Shown here piece after piece: positions 1-12,002 of a stretch of 64,000 bases of DNA. Every line of letters starts with the position of its first letter. Position 1 is the first letter of the stretch. The notes under the pieces were generated by a model that was not told the origin of the DNA, searched no databases, and saw only the letters and a list, made by a program, of their open reading frames with translations. Position numbers and translations under genes: made by a program. The DNA is from Ectobius pallidus (Eukaryota; Arthropoda; Insecta; Blattodea; Ectobiidae), in contig CAXKWD010000009.1 of NCBI GenBank assembly GCA_964059195.1, positions 47,587,160 through 47,651,159 on the forward strand, written 5' to 3'.

Positions 1-417
1 AAAATATATAGGTTTCTTTAAAACAAAATAACAAAGAGCTAGCGATGAAACTGAGGGTCTTATTTCTGTTACAATCTTAGATGTATATAGATGTAGCCAA
101 TCAGAATTTTCTTACCCTGCATTTCTTTCTGAACCAGCATGTTTGTTATACCCAGTATAAAAGCAGAAGCTGAAGTATTATTTTGTGGACAGTAGAAATC
201 TATCGTTCTGCATAGACAGACTTGGCATGGGCAGTAACTACAATAATTTATCCGCAGGTTGTAGACTGGCTATTCAAATGTCAATCACAATGCACAATGT
301 TACTAGTTTAATTAGTGTAGGTACCAGGTATAGTAGTTCCATCGATCAGAATCAACTGTTAATATTTTACAAGAGCACTTAGGCCTATATATCCACGAAA
401 GGCATGCGAATAAATTT

Positions 418-465
<48 letters not shown>

Positions 466-875
466 TTTGACAAGGAAAAAATTATTAATGTCCGAGCCCT
501 GTGCTGCTTCCTGGAGAATGGCCTACATAATTGATTTTATTCTAGCGATAAAAATATGCCCTTTCACTGGGAAGTATTAACGGTATGAAACGTTACCATT
601 CAAATAATCTGGATGTTACTCGTAATAGGCAGGCCTAATATAAAGAGAGATCCAAGTTTATCTAGGGAGAATCCGGATCTTGAGTTATATTTATTGTGGA
701 TATTTAGCAAATATTTACATAATGAAGCATTAAATTAATATTAAAACTAAAAAATAAATGCTATTTGTGAAATGTAAGCGAGATAATCTACACATTGCGA
801 AGGGAAAGCTGCGTACCGTTATTACCAACACTTTCCGTGTTATATTAAACTCTCTGGTGCCACTAATATCCAGCG
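1..875. other. Unassigned AT-rich DNA with a CTTT microsatellite
   Basis: No gene or known element recognised. A (CTTT)n tract runs from about 415 to 467. Open frames here are short and show no familiar motif. Confidence 0.6.
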
Positions 876-1750
876 TTATTAAGTGCCAGTATGGTACTTG
901 ATGAGATTGTGTGGGGGACGAAAAAATGACTGTCTGTCTCTCTGTCCGTCCGTCTGTCTGTCCATGTGTCTGTACGCACCATAACTCAAATACTTTTTTC
1001 ATGAAACTTGGAAAACACATTTATAATGTCCATGGTAAGAACCCTATTGATATTGAACCAAATCGGTTCACCGGTACCGGAGTAATGCCCAATTTAGTGC
1101 CTATTTTAATAGATTATATTAGAAACAGGCTTAATCGGATTGCCATGAAACTTGGTATACGCAATTATGATGTCCATGAGAAGTACCCTATTGAATTTGA
1201 ACCTAATCTGTTGACCGGTACCGGAGTAAAACCCAATTTAGTGTCTATCTTAAAGACGCGGTAACTCAAATACGCTTTACCGGATTTTTATGAAACTTGG
1301 TATACATATTTATAATGTCCATGGGAAGACGTCTATTGATATTGGATAAAATCGGTTGGCCTTTTTCGGAGTAATGCTCAATTTAGTGTCTATTTTATGG
1401 TAATATACGTATTCGAGAGAATTTATTTTAAAAAATGCAAATCAGTTATCTTGACAACATAGCCTATTGTTTTACTGTGATCTTATAAGGCTTTGGAAAT
1501 TAAAATAAGTTAGCTATGACAAAAAACATTATTGTTTTACATGCGCTTGTTCAACTAGACCGTTAAACTGACCCAGGTGGCCGAGATGGTAACGTCTTGG
1601 GCTCACATTCTAGAGTTCCATGGTTCAAATCCCGAAACTGGCCAATTTGACTTTTTCTTTTATTCTGCATATCATAATTGCAATCATAACATAACTGATT
1701 AAACAAAAACATACTGGCACTTTGAAGCATCAGTTTACCTGATTTTATTA
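876..1750 (+). repeat. Composite interspersed repeat, copy A (with tRNA-like module)
   Basis: About 875 bp that is clearly related, in the same order and orientation, to 2054-2960. It starts TTATTAAGTGCCAGTATGGT, then has a TCTG/TCCG-rich tract (about 930-970), then three degenerate units of roughly 145 bp (marked by ATGAAACTTGG near 1002, 1147 and 1290, and by ACCGGTACCGGAGTAA), then a tRNA-like module at 1570-1643, then an AT-rich tail ending in CAGTTTACCTGATTTTATT. The 117-codon open frame over the TCTG tract (911-1264) is a by-product of the simple repeat, not a credible gene. The family was not identified. Confidence 0.75.
1570..1643 (+). repeat. tRNA-like module in repeat copy A
   Basis: The segment contains a plausible internal A box (GGTGGCCGAGATGG) and a very good B box (GGTTCAAATCC). 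Stem pairing is poor, so this is a tRNA-derived promoter module of a SINE-type repeat and not a functional tRNA gene. Its homologue is at 2668-2742. Confidence 0.55.
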
Positions 1751-2053
1751 ATACTGTAATTATATTATGTGAGGTTTATCGTACTTCTTATCTCCTCTTG
1801 CCCATATACAGGTTATATATACCCAATCGCTGTGTTCAATGATTGGTTTTTAACGAAGTATGAAGATGTTTCAGTGTTCAGTTCTTATGAATTTATATAA
1901 GAAAATAAGTGCACATAGGTGCGATAAAATGAAAGCGATACAAATAATACGATAATAACTTATTATGACGATAGGTACGGTACTTGTGATTGAAATTCCA
2001 CACATTCTATTCTGGAATGGCCATTGATGCATGAGCTACATGGTCAATATACT

Positions 2054-2960
2054 TTATTAAGTGCCAGTATGGTACTTTATGAGATTGTGTGTGGGGGACG
2101 AAAAATGTCTGTCCGTCCGTCCGTCTGTCTGTCCGTGCCATTACTCAAATACGCTTTATCGGATTTTCATGGAACTTGGTATACGCATTTATAATGTCCA
2201 TGGGAAGAACCCTATTGTTATTGAACCAAACCGGTTCACCGGTACCGTCGTCAAATCCAATGTAGTGTTTTTATTTAAAAGCGCCATAACTCAAATACGC
2301 TTTATCGGATTTTCATTAAACTTGGTATAACTTACACATTTATAATGTCTATGGGAAGACGTCTGTTGATATTGTACCAAATCGGTTGGCCGGTGCCGGA
2401 ATAATGCTCAATTTAGTGCATTTTTTATGGTATTATATAACAAAAGGCCCCATACCTCAAATATGCTTTATCGGATTTTCATGAAACTTGGTATACGCAT
2501 TTATAACGTCCATGGCAAGAAGCCTATTAATTTTGGACCTAATCGGTTTACCGGTACCAGAGTAACGACTAATTAAAGGTCACATGTTTTTTAATTTTTG
2601 TCTACCGGTATAATTTGACAGTTAACACTATTCCTTCACTTATGCTTATCAAATGACACCGTCAAACTGACTGAGTTGGTCAAATGGTAACGCATTGGAC
2701 TCGTATTCTGGAGGTCCCCGGATCAAATCCCGGAGCCGGCCGATTTCACATGGATTTTTTGTTTTGTTTTTCATTTTTTATTTTTTTTATGTGAGTGCGC
2801 GATTGTCAAGGTATCACAAATCTGTAGTTCTACTGACGCTGGTCGATTTTAATCTGATTAGAAAAACTTATTTCCTGCATATCATAATTGCAATTATAAT
2901 TGATTCAACTAAAACATACTGCCACTTTGTTATATCAGTTTACCTGATTTTATTTTATTA
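2054..2960 (+). repeat. Composite interspersed repeat, copy B
   Basis: Second copy of the repeat at 876-1750, about 1.18 kb downstream in the same orientation. It has the same start string, a TCCG/TCTG tract (about 2105-2138), three internal units (ATGGAACTTGG or variants near 2167, 2311 and 2478), the tRNA-like module at 2668-2742 and the same AT-rich tail. A (T)-rich insertion of about 100 bp separates the module from the tail compared with copy A. The copies differ at many positions, so they are old or came from different source copies. Confidence 0.75.
2668..2742 (+). repeat. tRNA-like module in repeat copy B
   Basis: Contains an A-box-like GTTGGTCAAATGG and a B-box-like GGATCAAATCCC. 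Acceptor and anticodon stems pair weakly. It is the counterpart of 1570-1643 and most likely a relic RNA polymerase III promoter of the repeat. Confidence 0.5.
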
Positions 2961-4500
2961 TAAAGTTTCGAATTATCCTTCAATTGCCTGAACATGTGTT
3001 CCCAAGACAAGTCATTAACAGTTCCTATATCTCACATTGTTTAGTCCTTTTAAGTTCAGAAATCTTATTTTTTATAAACAATATCCATGCCTTTCCTTGT
3101 CCAACGTATCATCATATCATCCTTTCCATTTTCATATCAGTCATATGCTTATATATTCATGAAAGGATAATTTGATAAATAATAGTTGACCTACTACTGT
3201 AGTTCAGTAATCTTCCTTCTCATACTAAACTCTACAAAATATAAATAAGTAGCCATTTTTAGTGATTTTGAAATTTATTTTAAAAATAGCCTACTTATTT
3301 AAATCAGTTTTAATTAACACAATATAACAAAATACAGAATTTTACCATTTAACTTCGACCCAAAACTTATAATATGAATTTTGAAATGAAATAAGTTAAA
3401 TGGTTTATTTGTAGGCCTCTCGTGTATAAAGACGAACGGATTTCCCGAACACGCTTTTCCCTGGTTCTGAAATATGCAAATTGAACTTAATTTATCAAAA
3501 TATCAAACTCAGCTTTCTCGATTACCAAACTCTCTATTGATTTAAGTATATGTAAGTTTTTCCTCACCTTCAGTATATTTGAAGGAAGACCAAACTGATG
3601 AGTTTTATTATAATGTTAACCTGTGATTATTATGATTACTGCTACTATTATTAAGCTGTTTTATTAGTACCACTGCCTGTTTGTGTGCATGTGTCTCGCG
3701 TCCATTATTGGGCATACTGAATAAATGACGACAAAATTGAAGTAACTTGTCAAAAGGATAAGGATATGCCGAAGATGAAGAGTGAAAATGTTACCATCTA
3801 AAGACTTGAAAACTCCAAGGAATGTACAGTAATAAGTTCATGTCAGTCAGTCAATATTAAGGTATTACAATTGTTGTGTCAGAGGCAATTAGGTTTCTAT
3901 CCGGGCAGATTCGTGACAGACGACACGAAGAGACTAGGAAACCATGTGAAATCCATTCAAGCCTTGATGAGACCGCATACAAGAAACAAATCACTGGACC
4001 ATAAAATTAGCATCAGACAAAATGGGAGGGGACAGATAAAGCAGACTGGACAATCCAATGGAGAAAGCAACTACATGTAGTTTCCGCAATATAATATGAC
4101 TTAGGCAGTTGAAACTGCACTGAAAAGAAGAACAATAACATCATACTGAAAAGTTATCAAGTGAATAATTACTTATGAAAATTCCAATATGAAAAGAGAC
4201 GGTTCAAAGAAAAACGAAAAATATCAAGTAAACAAAATTCGTTACATTCTACAACAGTTTAAAAAATTTGAAATTGGTATTACAAGTATTGAAAAAGTCC
4301 ATAAACTTAAAATTTACATAGTTAATATTTAATAGCGGATCACCAATACAGAAATCAATCAAATATCACCAACATCATTATCAATACAAATCAAAAGGAG
4401 TTTCTTAAAGGGAAATGTAAAAATAATAAAATAGAATGTAAAAATCAAATGTTAAAGTAGTCAAGTCCATTTCAAAAACAAGAAATTCATAAAAACCAAA
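2961..4500. other. No recognisable feature
   Basis: AT-rich sequence without convincing coding potential, terminal repeats or tRNA-like boxes. The 69-codon frame at 3871-4080 has no motif I recognise. Confidence 0.5.
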
Positions 4501-5070
4501 TGTGTTAACCACTCGAGCCTAGATGCTGGACATGACTATCTAGGGGATCCATTAGTCCCGCTTTTCCCGGGACAGTCCCGTTTTTGGGCAAAATGTCCCG
4601 CTGTACCGAAAGTGTTATTAGGGACGCTCAAATGCCCTCCTTCTTTGTGATTCCGAATGGCCAGAGTAGTTTACGCCACATTAATGAGAGTTGCAACAGT
4701 TAAACTAGTAAACATTGCTCATTGTCAAAACATACTTAAATGCGGTATGATGTGCTGATTTTTATGACAAAGTGTCAGAAGAAAATACACTTCTTGATAA
4801 AACAGGGTTCATAAAAGTTAAAAGTACAGTGATAAGGAGACATGAACTTCTCCGGAATAAATTATCTAATTGACGGCAGAAGAAATTTCAAAGTAATTTG
4901 GGATAATATTTGTGCACGAGACAAAGTAAATTTATTGTGCATTAAATTATGTGTTTTAAATTGCTGTTCCCCTCCTTTTAACTGTCCCAGGTTTTCCCCA
5001 TTTTTTAAATGTCCCGTTTTTATAAAAACATTATATGGACAACCTACTGTCAATCACGCAATTTAATGAA
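4501..5070. other. Unidentified stretch with recurring GTCCCG/TGTCCC words
   Basis: The motif TCCCG/GTCCC recurs at about 4555-4605 and 4985-5020 in an otherwise AT-rich stretch. Short frames exist on both strands (4842-5066 plus, 4862-5053 minus) but neither is persuasive. It may be a decayed exon or transposon gene; I cannot name it. Confidence 0.3.
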
Positions 5071-6540
5071 ACATTCATTGAAATTACTAGTGGCAAAGGA
5101 ATGATCACTGTTTGTTCACTTAGTTCAAGGTAATAAAATTCAAAATCACATAGGCCTATAGTTACGGAAAATTAATCCAGATGAATGGGTTCCTAGTTTC
5201 GGACAAGCAGCTACCCGTTACTTATGTATTAAGCATTGCCACTCTGTAGTTCGTTGAATATATAATAAGAGGCCTGTGGGTTTTGAAATTAGTTACAGTA
5301 CTTCATACTTCATACAGTTAGCAGATAGTCCTTCACTAAGCAGCTTACAAGAAACTTGTACTGTAGCAGCTTAAGCAAGTTCTCCAACTCACAAGCTGGG
5401 TTTCTCTTCAACTTCAGTGGCTTTGCAGCACCGTACTGACTAAATCAGAATCACGTCTTCGCTTCAGCAACGTTAAACAACATGGCTATTATTAATATCG
5501 ATAATATATCACACTGCCTAAGGAAGCAGAAGGTTATGTTTAAATCGTACCTCTTGCCCAGTTGACTCGCTTCTTGCAAACGGAAAGTATTTTTACGCAA
5601 CCCTGAAGAAAGTGTGAGGTAAACTTGCTGGAAGTGTAGTTGATTAATAAATTTAATCCAAAATTTAAAATTTCCTAAAGAGAGATTAACCCAGTTCTCT
5701 TCTCCAAAACCTGTCATTAAAACCCGATCGTTTCTCAGAACAATGGTTCGAAGCTACACAAATTCTGACCAGCCGCAAACCCAAGACCCTCAACTGCAAC
5801 GATGTGGACTAACAATGTGAAAATAAATTCAAAAATAAAGGAATTATTTTCGCGAAAATAAAATGTGATTTAGACAGCACACAAAATACATAATGAACAA
5901 ATTCTAGGAGTTCGTCATTGTATTATCGTATGCACTCGGTGTTACTTTCAGTAATGACTCAGTGGAGAAAGCATGGAGAACAATTAATTTAGTATACAGT
6001 ACAAAAAAATAAAAACTGTCTAGTGCGTTGTTATACTGTTACAGGGGAGCAGCTTGCTGGGATCCGTATGGAGTAGGGAAAATTCAGAAGTTAGATAAGA
6101 AATAAAAAAGGGCTAAATATTCAGGGTTGGCAGGGTCAAAAGAGGTAGTCTTGGACATCGTCGATGCTGTGCTAAATTATGTACGTACGTAAGAAAACCA
6201 GCCTGGGGGAACATTAAGTTATCATTAAACTAAATCGACCCTATTATATCAAAAAAATAATAAAAACCGAAATATGCCATAAAAGACAGCAAAGAACGAA
6301 TGTAGGGAAATAGTCTTTCACAAATAGGATAATAAAAATGGAATATTTTGCCTGAAAGGGGGATGGAGACTCATCCTCCAAGTGTTAAAGTCATCCCGAA
6401 AATTATAACGAAGTCCGTTTAAAATTTTTAATAACTTATAGGGTACAGGTTTTTCATTAGGACTATATTAATCTTACGGTTTAGTGTGTATTACACTAGG
6501 ATGTAGATGAGTCGCTAAACATTTTCAGTTGAGTCACTGG
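5071..6540. other. No recognisable feature
   Basis: AT-rich DNA. The 88-codon minus-strand frame at 5451-5717 has no family signature that I can identify. Confidence 0.45.
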
Positions 6541-7024
6541 AGCTTTTTAGAGGAAAATTCTTCGGTGAAGTTGAAAGACATTGCATGCGTAGGAGAGAAG
6601 CATTTGGAACAGGTATAGGAGGCATTCCAGTCATATTTTCCTCAGGACATAAGAATAGGGCGCAACTTTATTGAAAATCCATTTTCGGTGAATGTGATGA
6701 GTGGAGAACCAATGATCGAACTTTCATGTGACTGGACTAAAGTCAGTTTTCCGTGATATATTCCAGGAAATATTTTGGTCAAACGTCAATTCAAAAAGTG
6801 ATTATAAACAACTATCTTCTGAGGAAATTTCAACTTGATTAATATTTCCGACTACCTACTTGTGCGAAAAGGAGTTTTCAACAATGATGAACTTAAAAAC
6901 AAAAACAAGAAACATGCATGAGGTAAACCACGACTTAGGCTACGTGTGGCTTTGTGTCAACATCTACCCAAGTGGGATCATTTCTGTACCGAGGTCCAAG
7001 GACAGGTGTCCACTAACTCAAGAA
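6540..7024 (+). pseudogene. Decayed hAT transposase, C-terminal part (ZBED5/FAM200-like)
   Basis: Reading the plus strand across one or more frame breaks gives the end of a hAT-superfamily transposase. Near 6615-6760 the frame reads ...QSYFPQDIR...NPFSV...IELSCD and then hits a TGA; near 6848-7020 another frame reads TTYLCEKEFSTMMNLKTK followed by RNMHEVNHDLG. In ZBED5/FAM200/SCAND3-like proteins the block LPFxTTYLCExxFSxxxxIKTKxRN...DLR is the conserved C-terminal dimerisation region, and the spacing to the NPF...ELS block fits. No upstream BED zinc finger or DDE residues were seen, so this is a 3' remnant. The foldback element at 7025-11755 is inserted in its last codons; the frame continues briefly after 11764. 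It is dead, but the family assignment is fairly strong. Confidence 0.7.
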
Positions 7025-7439
7025 TAGTGCTCGGACTATTTGTGTATTTGTGTAACCGGATAGTATCCGGTTACTTGGTCATGGCGAATAAAATTCGGAT
7101 AACCGGTTAACCGAATATTGCTATTCGGATAACCGCCGTTAGGTATTTGCGTATTCGGATATCCGGATACTTGTAGAGAACTACAAATACCTACTACCAT
7201 GAGTCATGACAGAGGCTGTTTGTGCAATATCTTGTTCACTGCATTCTTGATGTCGCGCCGTACATACAATATGCAGTCCTTAATTTTACCCCCCAAGCAT
7301 CTGTGTTCAATTACTGTAATAATTACATTCTTCTTCTTCTTCTTCTTCTTCTTCTAATTTATTATATTATCTAACATAAAAAAAAGTATGTGTTTATAGG
7401 CCTATACAAATTTACATGCTTTCACTGATTTGCATGAAA

Positions 7440-9000
7440 TTTTGAACACGTACCCCCTTCAAGAAGGTAAAAACGATGGGTAATATTAAAATTGAAGTCA
7501 ACCACCCCTTCCCTTATTTTCAACCTCACGTGAGTAATATTTTCGTTATACAAATCTAAATTCCCCAAACAATCTCTATACAATTTACACATAAACCCTG
7601 CAGAACTAGTTACTATTCTGCAATATTCTACAAAACCACCCCTTAATAAATTTCCAACCCCCATTATTTAATGTCTTTATAAATCTACAATCTTTGAACG
7701 ATTATTACCAAACTTTACAGACAGACCCTATAGAATCAAGAGAATATTTCAAGCCAAATTCATTTTGGAACAAACCGTCCCTTAAATGGCTCAACCCTTA
7801 TTATATGATCTTTATTTAAACCTGTATTTATTTACCATCTTTTACCAGAATTTAAACATAGGCCCTAAAGAACCAGGATAACATTTTAGGCAAAACTATT
7901 TTGGAATAAACAACCCCTTATGATTAACCCCTATTATATGTCATTTAAATAAATCTACACTCTTGGACCATTTTTATCAAAATTCACACACAGAACCTAC
8001 AGAACCAGGAGGAAGCTTTAGGCGAAACTAATTTTAGTAGAAACCGCTCATAAATTGTTTCAACCCCTATTTATGATCTATATTTAGAGCTACAATCTTT
8101 GACGAATTTTTATCAAACTTTACACAATACCCTATAGAACCAAGAGAAAATTATAGGCCAATTTAAATTTATTATAAACCACCCTTTACATGTTTCAACC
8201 CCTACTTTATTATCAATATTTAGATCTATACTCTTTGAGTAATTTGTATAACTTATTATTCACAGACCTTTTACAACCAAGAGATTTTTCAAACAAAACT
8301 AATTTTGGTAGAAACTATCCCTGAAGTGACTCAGCCCCTAGGTATATCAATATTTAAACCTTCATTCTTTGAGTAACTTTTATTAGATATTACACAAATA
8401 CCCTCCAGAACCAAAATAATTTGTTAATACAAAACTAACTTTCGTATAAACCACCCTTACATGTTTGATACCCCGCTAAGTTATGTATTTATTTAAATCT
8501 TCGTTCTTTTATTAATTTTTTATCAGACGTAATACACAGAACCACAATAGGTTCAGGAGAGATTTTTGAGCAAAATTAACTTGGGAAGAAACCACCCCTT
8601 AAATGTTTCAACCCCTATTACAATAAATTTTCACTTTTTTTTACCAATTCTTACCAGATTTTATACACTGACCCTATAGAACGACGGAAAAATTTTAAGG
8701 AAAACTAATTTTGGAACAAACTACCCCTTATGTGCTTCAACCCCTATTGTATGTGCTTCATTTAAATCTACCCCCTTTGACCATTTTTAAGTGAAAATTT
8801 ACATACAGTACCAGGAGAAAATTTTAGGCTAAATTAATTTTAATAAAAACCACCCCTTAAATGTTTCAACCCGTTTTTATTGTAGGCCTATTTACCTAGG
8901 TTTACATTATTTGTGTAATGTTTATCAGATATCAAGCAGAGACCCTCGAGAACCAAGATAAATAAAATTGTTGGACAAAACTAATTTAAGTAGGAGCCAC
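7440..9000. repeat. Left arm: ~10 tandem degenerate 135-bp units
   Basis: The word TTCAACCCCTATT recurs with small changes near 7650, 7793, 7928, 8070, 8205, 8333, 8469, 8609, 8737 and 8867, that is every 130-145 bp. Each unit also contains AACTAATTTTGG...AAACCACCCC and TTTTATCAAACTTTACAC...CCCTATAGAACCA. No long open frame occurs. A CTT microsatellite lies at about 7330-7356, just outside the arm. Confidence 0.85.
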
Positions 9001-9429
9001 CTTTAAATGCGGCTGTCATTCTCGGTAGACTTTTGTACACTGAAGACTTCACAGCGCAAAAATGTGAGTTAAAGCACTGGTGCTGTGACGATGGGATCTG
9101 GAAACATGAAGGAATATACGTTATGTAGGCCTACGTCGCGACGTCAGAGGCATAGGATTCAAGACCATTCACGTAATAGTCTCGTAAGGTTAGAAGAACT
9201 GATACTTTTCCGATGATCACATCACCGAATATGCGAATACCCAACAGTGATTGTTCGGGATAGCGATATTCCATTAACACACTATTCAGGTATCATTCGT
9301 TGTGATCAAGTGACTGAATACTTCTAGGATAAAAAAATAAATAACACGGGAACTATTAAATCGTTTATGTTATTTTGAATCATGAACATTGTTTGACAGA
9401 ACATTCTCACACACTGTTAATATAAGGTA

Positions 9430-11510
9430 AAAACAAGTAAGGGTTGGTTATTCAAGTGTTAATGCACCTTAAAAATTCTTCGTAGTTCTGTAGGCTCTGA
9501 GTGTAAAACTTTGTCAAAATTACTCAGAGAATAAGTTGGTGAACAGATCATACAACAGGGGCTAAAAACAGTTAAAGGTTGATTTGTTGGAAAATCGTTG
9601 TTGCTTAGAGTCTCCTCCTTGGTTTAAAGGAGTATGTGTAAAATCTGATAAAAATCGGTGAGAAAATGTAGAATTGTATAAAGATAATTTTTATATTAAG
9701 GGTTGAAAATACGTCAAGGATGGTTATTCGAATATTATTGTTGCCTACAATTTTCTCTACTGTCCACAGTCTCTGTGTGTAAAATTTGCTAATACTCACC
9801 GAAGAAAGTGCATTTGTACAGAAATCACCATAATAGGGCTTGAAAATGCGTAAGGGGTTGTATATTAGAATCTATTGTTGTCTACAATTTTCTCTACTTG
9901 CCACAGTCTCTGTGTGTAAAATTTGATAATAATCACCAAATAATGTGCATTTGCAGAAATCACCATAATAAGGGTTGAAATTGCGTAAGGATTGTATATT
10001 CGAATATTATGTCGTCTATAATTTTATCCACGTTCCACGGTCTCTGTATGTAAAATTTGATAATAATCGCCAAAGAATGTTCAATTGTAAAGAAATAAAA
10101 TAGTAGGGGTTGAAAATAAATAAGGTGTGGTTTTTTCGAATGGTATTGTTGGCTACAATTTTCTCCCAGTTCTACAAACAACCCTTTCTACAGTTTCATA
10201 TAAAAAACAGATCAAAAACATAGAATTCCATAGAGATTGCATAGATATTACATAATAGGGGTAGAAAATGCGTAAGGGGTTGTATATTCGCATATTATGT
10301 TGCCTATAATTTTCTCCACGTTCCACAGTCCCTGTGTGTAAAATTTGATCATAATAGCCAAAAAATGTGCAATTATGTAGAAATTATCCTAATGGGGGTT
10401 GAAATTCCATAAGGGTTTGAATATTAGCATCTTACTATTTCTCCCAGTTCTACAGGCGCAATGTGTAAAATTTCTTTAAGAACTGGTCAGAAACATAGAA
10501 TTGCATTGAGATCACACAATAGGGGTTGAAAGTGCATAAGGAGTTGTACATTCGAATTTGTTTATTGCCTATAATTTTCTCCGTGTTCCACAGTGTAAGA
10601 TTTTATAAGAAATCGCCGAAGAATGAGCAATTGCATAGAAATCACCTAATAGGGGTTGAAATTGTGTAAGGGGTTGTATATTCCAATCTTATTGTTGCCT
10701 ACAATTTTTTCCACGTTCCACAGTCTCTGTACGTAAAATTTGATAATAATCGCTGAAGAATGTGCAATTGTATATAAATCACCCTAATAGGGGTTGAAAT
10801 TGCGTAGGGGGTTGTATGTTCGCATTTTTTTTTTTGCTTATAATTTTCTCCATGTTCCAGAGTTTATATGTGTAAAACGTTATAAGATATCGCCAAAGAA
10901 TGTGCAATTATCCTGAAGGGGGTTGAAATTGTGTAAGGGGTTGGATATTCGAATCTTACCGTTGCCTATAATTTTCTCCACGTTCCACAGTCTTTGTGTG
11001 TAAAATTTGATAACATTGCCAAAGAATGTACAATTGTAAAGAAATATCATAAAAGGGGGTTTAAAATATATAAGGGATGGTTTGTTCGAATAGAATTGTT
11101 GGCTACAATTTCTCCTAGTTCTTCTGGCGCTGGGTATAATTACCCTGTAAAAATACCAGTATTTATATTTTAATAGCGAAAACATTACTTACAGGGGTGG
11201 GTGTTAAGGAAGGGGTAATTAGTCAGAATTCTCATGTAAGCTAGTTTTACTTCTTCTGGTTGAAGAGGTTTGCTGTTCAAAATTTGGTAAGGAAAAAGGT
11301 CAATTCATGTATTTTGTATACAGCACATGTTAATAATAGGGATGAAAACGCGAAGGGGATGGTTTATAAGAATTTACCGTACTCTAGATTCTCTCCTAGT
11401 TGATTGGGGTAGTTCTACAACATATTTAGGTAATTTTGGTGTAAACATATAGATGTGTAAAGGTAACTTCTCTGTAGGGGTTGGAAACTGTGTAGGGTGT
11501 TGTGTCCAAT
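9430..11510. repeat. Right arm: ~13 tandem 135-bp units in inverted orientation
   Basis: AATAGGGGTTGAAA-type words, the reverse complement of the left-arm signature, recur near 9552, 9700, 9833, 9968, 10105, 10255, 10394, 10513, 10650, 10788, 10917, 11052, 11335 and 11473. Between them lie conserved blocks ATTTTCTCCACGTTCCACAG and GTGTGTAAAATTTGATAA. Units of the two arms could pair as a very long hairpin. The small minus-strand frames at 9605-9799, 9960-10181 and 10880-11185 are fragments of these units. Confidence 0.85.
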
Positions 11511-11763
11511 GTTTGTTGTAATTAAGTTGTGTTTCGAAATCTTTTTACCACCATCTCAGTGAGCAATATTCGGTTAAAACTATCCGAGGATTTAAATATA
11601 GGTTACAAGAATATTGGACAAGAAACGAACACACGATTATCCGAAAACCCATATTCGGATAACCGATTATTCGGTTTTATTTGCACGGTATTTGTACGCT
11701 ATAGGTATCCGGTTATCCGGATAGACAAATACTTCGGTTACTTGTCCGAGCCCTACTCAAGAA

Positions 11764-12000
11764 GGTATAACTTGGACGCTAGGACCCGAACCAAACACGC
11801 GCAGATAGCTTATCGTTTGCCGGTAGCAATGCAGTAGGGGTAGAAGAGAATGCATATACTGTATTATTTATTCCAAACTATGCGTTTCATTATAGTCCGT
11901 ACCTATTGAAAACAAAAATAAAGTGAATAAAGTATTTGTTTTTTTAGTTTTGAAATATTATGTAAGTAACGGTAGGCCTATGTAACTCACAGAATATCGC
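11764..12000 (+). other. Host sequence 3' of the foldback element
   Basis: Continues the hAT remnant for about 15 codons after the target duplication and then becomes unassigned AT-rich DNA. Confidence 0.4.
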
Positions 12001-12002
12001 TG

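Larger units (their letters stand above)
7025..11755. mobile_element. hAT-type foldback element, 4.7 kb, 8-bp target duplication
   Basis: The ends are inverted copies: left TAGTGCTCGGAC, right (reverse complement) TAGGGCTCGGAC. They are flanked by the perfect 8-bp direct repeat CTCAAGAA (7017-7024 and 11756-11763). An 8-bp duplication and a TAGGG-like terminus are hallmarks of hAT transposons. Inside the ends lie clusters of GGATAACCGGTTATCC-like palindromic words (about 7050-7170 and 11560-11730). Next come two long arms made of degenerate ~135-bp repeats in opposite orientation (about 7440-9000 and 9430-11510), and then a non-repetitive centre (about 9000-9430). No transposase frame is present, so the element is non-autonomous. 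Excision restores a continuous decayed hAT gene across the junction. Confidence 0.85.

Noticed and set aside
911..1264. 117-codon gene at the start of the window
   Set aside because: It is produced by the TCTG/TCCG tract and the 145-bp units of a repeat that recurs at 2054-2960.
7440..11510. CRISPR-like or bacterial repeat array
   Set aside because: Units are ~135 bp, degenerate, without spacers, and belong to the arms of a foldback transposon in a eukaryotic genome.
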